The notes beneath the pieces were generated by a model, which saw only the letters and a program-made list of their open reading frames with translations, was not told the DNA's origin and ran no database searches. Positions 15,366 to 19,693 of a stretch of 19,693 bases of DNA are shown here, piece by piece. The stretch covers positions 1 to 19,693 of the forward strand of contig CADFKY010000012.1 of the NCBI GenBank assembly GCA_902834965.1. Direction: 5' to 3'. Both the position numbers and the translations under genes were made by a program. Numbering within the stretch: position 1 is the stretch's first letter; every line of letters begins with the position of its first letter. Source of the DNA: Veillonellaceae bacterium (lineage in GTDB: Bacteria; Bacillota_C; Negativicutes; Veillonellales; Veillonellaceae).

Positions 15366-15399
15366 TAAAAGGTGCCAATCACGAATGTGATTAGCACCT
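15366..15399 (-). terminator. Terminator of the EamA-family gene
   Basis: Minus-strand RNA forms a 13-base-pair stem (arms 15387-15399 and 15370-15382) with one U-G pair and a 4-base loop, followed by four T. The plus strand would have a C-A mismatch, which supports the minus orientation. Confidence 0.82.
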
Positions 15400-15439
15400 C
15401 TACTGTCATACAACGTCTATTATTGTATAGATTCGACAA

Positions 15440-16327
15440 TTATTTAATTTTATCCTCTATAACCTTTCCTTCTTGTAAAGGTCCACTTTGTTCTTTGAGG
15501 CGAGCCAACATAACAGAAGATACGAACATCGCCACACCAGCGCCTATCGTTTCAATAGATAAGCTTTCACCAAAGAACAAGAAGCCGTAGAAGGAACTGA
15601 TGAATACACCAACATATTGTAAGAATTGTGCCACTACAGCGTTAGTTGTAACAAAGGCACCAGTCAAGAAGAACTGAGCCACTACACTAATACCACCAAT
15701 CGCCAAGATGATAAGCCAATCTGTGCCTTGAGGCATAACGAGTTTGTCAGTTGTAACGAGACCTGCAATCATGCCCGTAATCATAAAATACGCCATGATT
15801 TCAAAATTACTATGCTTGCCTCGCTTAGATATAAGGCGAATCGTTGTATACGCAGCCGCAGATAAAGCAGCCCCTAAAATAGCTACTAAGGCAAACCAAG
15901 TAAAGCCGGTAAAGCTAAACGGATTTACCATAACCATTACAGCTACAAAGATCAAAAGAAGCCATTTCCCAGCCCCTTTAGGTACCCGTTCTTTAAGAAA
16001 TAAGGCGCTAAATATCAATACAAATATACCTGATGTTTGAAATAAAATCGTTGCATCAGATAACTTTAAATGCACTAAGGCTATAAAGTTACAAACCATG
16101 CCAAAGCCGCCGTATAAACCGCGCATTAGTAGATGTCCTCTATCTTCTTTAGAGAATCGGATGCCTTGGGTATACATAACGATAAGAACCGCTACCGTAC
16201 CAAATAAGCCGCGGAAAAAGGCAATTTCCCCAGAAGGAATATTAGAGCCTAGCATCTTTACGAATAAATTCATCGTACTCAACAAAAGAGCCGATAGCAA
16301 TGCGTACATAAGGCCTTTTTTAGCCAT
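15440..16327 (-). CDS. EamA/DMT-family inner-membrane transporter
   Basis: Predicted small-molecule exporter or importer of the drug/metabolite transporter superfamily. The 295-residue protein has about ten hydrophobic segments arranged as two EamA repeats (roughly 5-135 and 145-285), with the typical LFLKERVPKG at the end of the first repeat and FFGESLSIETIGAG at the end of the second. It ends in a short charged tail. The ATG is 4 bases after GGGAGG. A terminator follows and the upstream thrC gene has its own terminator, so it is probably a single-gene unit; no convincing promoter was picked out in 16328-16430. The substrate cannot be deduced from sequence or neighbours. Confidence 0.88.
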   Translation of the reverse strand: MAKKGLMYALLSALLLSTMNLFVKMLGSNIPSGEIAFFRGLFGTVAVLIVMYTQGIRFSKEDRGHLLMRGLYGGFGMVCNFIALVHLKLSDATILFQTSGIFVLIFSALFLKERVPKGAGKWLLLIFVAVMVMVNPFSFTGFTWFALVAILGAALSAAAYTTIRLISKRGKHSNFEIMAYFMITGMIAGLVTTDKLVMPQGTDWLIILAIGGISVVAQFFLTGAFVTTNAVVAQFLQYVGVFISSFYGFLFFGESLSIETIGAGVAMFVSSVMLARLKEQSGPLQEGKVIEDKIK

Positions 16328-16431
16328 ACTACCTCCCTATACACTTCTACTATAATGTTACTACATAGTTACTGTCCTGTATTATCTATATAAGCACTCC
16401 GATATACAGGAGATACAGAATTCACAAAGCC

Positions 16432-16466
16432 AAAATATATGCCGCCCTTCTAACGAAAGGCGGCAT
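16432..16466 (-). terminator. Terminator of thrC
   Basis: ATGCCGCC and GGCGGCAT arms (16459-16466 and 16439-16446) form a GC-rich stem starting 4 bases after the thrC stop codon, followed on the minus strand by ATATATTTT. The T run is interrupted but termination is likely. Confidence 0.75.
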
Positions 16467-16470
16467 CGTA

Positions 16471-17970
16471 TTATTTAGAGAACGTATCTACAAAATCAAG
16501 AATTTCTTGTTTCATATCCTCTTTATCGATTGCTTTTGTGAAACGCAACGGTTTAGATTTCAAAGCTTCCAATTGTTTAGGGAATGCTACACCCGTTACA
16601 GCAGAAATATTATCTAAGCTTTCATACGGTGTGTCACCAACTTTGATATCTAAAGCCTCGCAAATGGCTGTAGGGAATTTAAATGGATGTGCAGTAGACG
16701 CAATAATTGTATGGCGTGCACCGTCTTCAGGATGTTTTTCTAATTCCTTCATGTATGCACCCATAGCTACCGCCGTATGAGGGTCCATTACATAACCATA
16801 GGAGTTGTACACTTGTTCAATGATGGCTTTTGTTTCTTCATCATCAACGTAGGCACCTGCGAAATTAGCTTTAACACGACTGAACTCTTCTTCATTGATA
16901 GTCAATTTACCTGTTGCTTTAAGATCTTTCATCCAACCAGCGGTACGTTCACTATCTTCACCAGAGATATAGTACAAGAAACGTTCAAAGTTGGAGGATT
17001 CAAGAATATCCATAGATGGAGAAATCGTTGTATAGAATGGACGATTCATATCGTATGTGCCAGTTTCAAAGAACTCAGTGAGCACATTGTTTTGGTTTGA
17101 TGCACAAATCAATTTACCAATAGGAATACCCATTTTTTTAGCATAGTAAGCAGCCAAGATATTACCAAAGTTACCTGTTGGCACTACTACGTTGAAAGCT
17201 TCATCTTCGTGAATAGCACCTTGTGCTACGAGCTCAGCATAGGCATTTACATAGTACACTACTTGCGGTGCCAAGCGGCCGATGTTAATGGAGTTCGCAC
17301 TGGAGAACATTACACCTTTTTCCGCAACCTCTTCTGCTGTAGCCTTATCAACGAATAAGCGTTTCAAGAATTGTTGAGCATCATCAAAGTTACCATGAAT
17401 AGCCGTTACGTTAACGTTATTCCCTTCTTGCTTTTGCATTTGTTCTGCTTGCATAGGACTTACACCATCTGTTGGGTAGAATACTTGGATATGTGTACCA
17501 GGTACATCTTTAAAGCCCTCAAGGGCTGCTTTACCAGTATCACCAGATGTAGCCGTTAAGATAAGAACCTCTTTTTTCTCACCTTCTACTTCTTTTGCCG
17601 CCACCAATAGATATGGGAATAAGGACAATGCCATATCTTTGAAAGCTTGTGTACGGCCGTGGAATAATTCTAGGACAGAAACCTTTTCTAATAAGGAATG
17701 TAACGGTGCAATATCACGAGTGCTGAAATTAGCATCACTGTATGCAGAGTTGATCATTTCTTTTAAATGAGCTTCTGAGAAACATGGGAACAACTTGGAT
17801 AATACAACAGCTGCTACCTCTTGATAGTTTTTATCTTTCACATCATTGTAAGTTAAGCAGTTTGTAGGGAATAAAGATGGTACATATAGACCACCATCCT
17901 CTGCTAAGCCGTGCAACAATGCATATGTTTCATTTACCGCAACGGTACCGCGGGTGCTAGTATAATTCAT
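16471..17970 (-). CDS. thrC: Threonine synthase
   Basis: PLP-dependent enzyme that converts O-phosphohomoserine to threonine, the last step of threonine synthesis. The 499-residue protein begins MNYTSTRG, has the N-terminal GLAEDGGLYVP segment, the PLP lysine in FHGRTQAFKDMAL (Lys111), TATSGDTGKAA for phosphate binding, and PTGNFGNILAAYYAKKMG. This is the longer form of ThrC, as in Bacteroidetes and clostridia. The start is ATG 17970, 6 bases after GAGG; an ATG four codons upstream overlaps that SD. A TGCTATAAT extended -10 box lies about 50 bases upstream and a terminator directly follows the gene, so it is transcribed alone. No thrA or thrB is in the window. Confidence 0.95.
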   Translation of the reverse strand: MNYTSTRGTVAVNETYALLHGLAEDGGLYVPSLFPTNCLTYNDVKDKNYQEVAAVVLSKLFPCFSEAHLKEMINSAYSDANFSTRDIAPLHSLLEKVSVLELFHGRTQAFKDMALSLFPYLLVAAKEVEGEKKEVLILTATSGDTGKAALEGFKDVPGTHIQVFYPTDGVSPMQAEQMQKQEGNNVNVTAIHGNFDDAQQFLKRLFVDKATAEEVAEKGVMFSSANSINIGRLAPQVVYYVNAYAELVAQGAIHEDEAFNVVVPTGNFGNILAAYYAKKMGIPIGKLICASNQNNVLTEFFETGTYDMNRPFYTTISPSMDILESSNFERFLYYISGEDSERTAGWMKDLKATGKLTINEEEFSRVKANFAGAYVDDEETKAIIEQVYNSYGYVMDPHTAVAMGAYMKELEKHPEDGARHTIIASTAHPFKFPTAICEALDIKVGDTPYESLDNISAVTGVAFPKQLEALKSKPLRFTKAIDKEDMKQEILDFVDTFSK

Positions 17971-18020
17971 GGAATACCTCATTCATAACTACAATGGATT
18001 TTTACGGGTTTAATAGATTT

Positions 18021-18029
18021 ATTATAGCA
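18021..18029 (-). promoter_or_regulatory. Extended -10 promoter of thrC
   Basis: Perfect TGCTATAAT (TGnTATAAT) on the minus strand. The -35 region falls inside the preceding terminator stem and is poor, as tolerated with an extended -10. Predicted start near 18014, leader about 44 bases. Confidence 0.65.
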
Positions 18030-18055
18030 TAAAAGCGCCCCTAAAAGGAGCGCTT
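18030..18055 (-). terminator. Terminator of the Dyp-type peroxidase gene
   Basis: 10-base-pair stem (AAGCGCTCCT with AGGGGCGCTT, one U-G pair) and a 3-base loop on the minus strand, with a four-T run overlapping its end. It lies about 95 bases after the stop codon. The thrC -10 box starts at the next base. Confidence 0.75.
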
Positions 18056-18150
18056 CTATAGAATTAAATGATATTTTTACTCGAATTGTTTACTGCTAAC
18101 AAAATAGAGCATCACGAACTATAAAAATATACATCAAATAGCTATGTCGA

Positions 18151-19092
18151 TTATAACTCGCCTTCTGCAATAGCATCCAATGTATCAAGGGATGGAATGA
18201 AGAAAAGCATACCTGTAATAGGTTTGGAATAATCAAGCAATTTATCGTTTTGCGTAAACATATTAGTAAGCATTGTTTTAGTTACATCCCAGTAACGAGC
18301 ATAACCGATAAAGTATGTGCCACGTACACCTTGTCCAGGTTGAGCAAACGGTACGTTCATACGAACGATTTTATGTTCTTCATCATCGCGATTATCTTGA
18401 GCCACTACATTATGAGCTGCTGGATCTTTTTCATCATCTTCTAATTCAATATCACTGAATTTACGACGGCCAATGAATTTTTCTTGCATTTCCGTAGGAA
18501 GTGCACGCCATGCATCAAGATCATGTTCATATTTTTGAGCAAATGCATAAGAACCATTAGTGAATTCAGGATCTTCATCGCCAATAACACCCCACTCAAC
18601 AGCCTCTTGACCAACAGGGTTTTCAGTACCATCAACGAAATCGATGATAGCACGACCTTGTTCATAGTGGAAACCATGAGTTTCATCTACTACAGATGTA
18701 ATAGGACGTAAGAACTCCATAATTTGATCTACTACCGTATATGTAACGGATTCATCATTAGAACGCACATGTAAGAATAAATCTGCTGCTACAGCTGGTA
18801 CGTCTTGTTTATCCCCTTTAATACCTTGGAAATCTTCTAACTCTTTTGGTACCGGTGCATTAGGGAATAAATAATCCCATGCTTTACGGCTAAAACCAAA
18901 GGCAATGCCTAAACCTTCACCATTCGCACGAATACTAACAGAACGTTTAATGGCTTGGATACGGTCTGCCATATCTTGGATAACTTCAAGTTCTGCGTCA
19001 CGATCTTTGCGATTTAATAATAAGGTTGTAAAGTTAACACTTTGGCCTGCATCTTTATATACATCTTGTGTTCTAGAAACATCTACTGCCAT
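18151..19092 (-). CDS. Dyp-type heme peroxidase, YfeX-like
   Basis: Heme enzyme of the dye-decolorising peroxidase family, YfeX-like subgroup, cytoplasmic since no signal peptide is seen. The 313-residue protein shows FVDGTENP (153-160) with catalytic Asp154, probable proximal heme ligand His227 in PAAHNVVAQD, and a distal Arg near 244 in KIVRMNVPFAQPG. It ends in the typical GMLFFIPSLDTL segment. The usual GxxDG motif reads DFVDG here, with Asp in place of the first Gly. The start is ATG 19092, 6 bases after perfect AGGAGG; a longer frame reaching 19182 runs through the promoter and is rejected. Physiological role is unsettled in the family: peroxide detoxification and porphyrin oxidation have been suggested. 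In an anaerobe, oxygen defence is plausible. Confidence 0.92.
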   Translation of the reverse strand: MAVDVSRTQDVYKDAGQSVNFTTLLLNRKDRDAELEVIQDMADRIQAIKRSVSIRANGEGLGIAFGFSRKAWDYLFPNAPVPKELEDFQGIKGDKQDVPAVAADLFLHVRSNDESVTYTVVDQIMEFLRPITSVVDETHGFHYEQGRAIIDFVDGTENPVGQEAVEWGVIGDEDPEFTNGSYAFAQKYEHDLDAWRALPTEMQEKFIGRRKFSDIELEDDEKDPAAHNVVAQDNRDDEEHKIVRMNVPFAQPGQGVRGTYFIGYARYWDVTKTMLTNMFTQNDKLLDYSKPITGMLFFIPSLDTLDAIAEGEL

Positions 19093-19098
19093 TGGGTA

Positions 19099-19104
19099 CC
19101 TCCT
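19099..19104 (-). promoter_or_regulatory. Ribosome binding site of the peroxidase gene (decides the start)
   Basis: Perfect AGGAGG 6 bases upstream of ATG 19092. The in-frame extension upstream of it has no SD and overlaps the predicted promoter. Confidence 0.85.
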
Positions 19105-19128
19105 AATGAGAAAAATTATTATATAGCA

Positions 19129-19157
19129 ATCATAAGCTATTACATCTTTATTGTCTA
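19129..19157 (-). promoter_or_regulatory. Promoter of the Dyp-type peroxidase gene
   Basis: TAGACA (-35, 5 of 6), 17-base spacer, TATGAT (-10, 5 of 6) on the minus strand. Predicted start near 19122, leader about 30 bases. A second TATAAT at 19119-19124 lacks a good -35. Confidence 0.6.
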
Positions 19158-19235
19158 TAATATATAAAACATTACATACCAAATAACCTCATCATAGCTA
19201 TTGCAGCTCAATCAGAAGAAGAGATAGTAGAAAGC

Positions 19236-19463
19236 TTAAAATATCAATTCGTCATATATTTTTTTTGGTATTTGTTCAATGGGCTTATTATTATCAATTG
19301 CAGTTGCTAAAGCATCAATTCCTTTTTTTATTTCAGATAGCTCATAACCATAAAGAGGATCCATATAAATAACCCTATCTAAAGAATTTTCACCAAATAT
19401 AACTAAGTATAAATCTGTAAGTTTTTCCAATTGTATAAGTGCATTTTGTACTTCCGTATCCAT
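19236..19463 (-). CDS. Small protein of unknown function (75 residues)
   Basis: I do not recognise a family. The gene is judged real because AGGAG precedes the ATG by 8 bases, a plausible promoter lies upstream and no larger gene overlaps it. The product is acidic at both ends and probably mostly helical (NALIQLEKLTDLYLVIFGE, ELSEIKKGIDALATAIDNN), with no signal peptide, no membrane segment and no cysteine. It is AT-rich, slightly more so than the neighbouring genes, which may indicate a strain-specific or acquired gene. It lies 143 bases upstream of the peroxidase with no visible terminator between, so partial cotranscription is possible. It might be an immunity or antitoxin-like protein by size and charge, but that is only a guess. 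Confidence 0.6.
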   Translation of the reverse strand: MDTEVQNALIQLEKLTDLYLVIFGENSLDRVIYMDPLYGYELSEIKKGIDALATAIDNNKPIEQIPKKIYDELIF

Positions 19464-19577
19464 ATAAATTTCTCCTAGGTAGTGAGAATCATGCCAGTAA
19501 CAAAGAACCTTACTGTATTTTATATTTTAATTTTCCCTATAGTTCTATATAATTTTCAACAAAAGGATATCATCTAT

Positions 19578-19606
19578 AATATATACATTATTTAATTTCA
19601 TTACAA
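19578..19606 (-). promoter_or_regulatory. Candidate promoter of the 75-residue gene
   Basis: TTGTAA (-35, 4 of 6), 17-base spacer, TATATT (-10, 5 of 6) on the minus strand, about 115 bases upstream of the ATG. The surroundings are very AT-rich, so chance matches are common. Confidence 0.4.
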
Positions 19607-19645
19607 TACACTAGTATAACTAACAGATTACAAATAAATAATCAG

Positions 19646-19690
19646 AACCACCCGTAAAACGGGTGGTTTGCTCACGGGCTATAAGCCCGT
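19646..19690. repeat. Two adjacent hairpins at the window edge, possible IS200/IS605-type end
   Basis: First hairpin: AACCACCCG and CGGGTGGTT around a 5-base loop (19646-19668). Second: ACGGGCT and AGCCCGT around 3 bases (19674-19690). They are GC-rich against a very AT-rich background and lack a clear T run. Subterminal hairpins of this kind are typical of IS200/IS605-family ends, but no transposase gene is visible, and a terminator pair is an alternative. Confidence 0.4.
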
Positions 19691-19693
19691 AGT

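Noticed and set aside
18441..18686. Second minus-strand frame of 81 codons inside the peroxidase gene
   Set aside because: It lies wholly within the peroxidase in another frame, and its Met/Leu-rich product looks like a frame artefact. The frame at 12143-12328 inside glnS is rejected for the same reason.
19093..19182. N-terminal extension of the peroxidase of 30 residues
   Set aside because: It could pass for a membrane anchor (hydrophobic Ile/Tyr-rich), but it overlaps the predicted promoter, has no SD and precedes a perfect AGGAGG with a correctly spaced ATG.

Overview
This AT-rich window carries about sixteen protein-coding genes, all on the minus strand. The best guess for the source is a Veillonella or close relative (Negativicutes). 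The flavodoxin resembles the Megasphaera type, there is a DUF3793 gene beside it, and there is a nearly complete anaerobic purine/urate catabolic cluster; purine fermentation is a classical trait of Veillonella (formerly Micrococcus lactilyticus). No rRNA, tRNA, CRISPR array, transposase gene or phage gene was recognised. The genus assignment is an inference from gene content.

Positions 1-9271 (transcribed right to left) hold one catabolic cluster: a YheO/DauR-type PAS-HTH regulator, ygeX (2,3-diaminopropionate ammonia-lyase), ygeY (M20-family hydrolase), ygeW (transcarbamylase-like), arcC (carbamate kinase), ssnA (amidohydrolase), a compact ygfK (flavin/Fe-S oxidoreductase) and the 5' part of a hydantoinase gene (hyuA) cut by the window edge. 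In other gut bacteria this gene set is tied to anaerobic urate/purine breakdown. Amidohydrolases open rings, YgeX yields pyruvate and ammonia, and a YgeW/carbamate kinase pair could harvest ATP from carbamoyl phosphate. The cluster has a well-formed promoter at 9410-9438 with an inverted repeat just downstream. It also has internal RNA structures: a hairpin between ygeY and ygeW, an intrinsic terminator between ygeW and arcC, and a palindrome touching the ssnA ribosome binding site. These could give unequal expression along the operon.

Positions 9272-9841 are a 570-base intergenic region rich in short repeats, ending in the terminator of a two-gene DUF3793-flavodoxin operon (9842-10859) that has its own promoter. 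Then come a secreted protein of unknown function (10961-11596), glnS (probable TTG start), a D-2-hydroxyacid dehydrogenase, mscL with a C-terminal zinc ribbon, an EamA-family transporter, thrC, a YfeX-like Dyp-type peroxidase and a 75-residue unknown protein. Most of these are separated by intrinsic terminators and have individual promoters; twice a TATAAT box sits directly against the preceding gene's terminator. The last 50 bases form two adjacent hairpins that may be the edge of an IS200/IS605-type element lying outside the window.

Several gene starts were moved downstream to the ATG or TTG that follows a good Shine-Dalgarno (SD) sequence: ssnA, arcC, the DUF3793 gene, glnS, thrC and the peroxidase.
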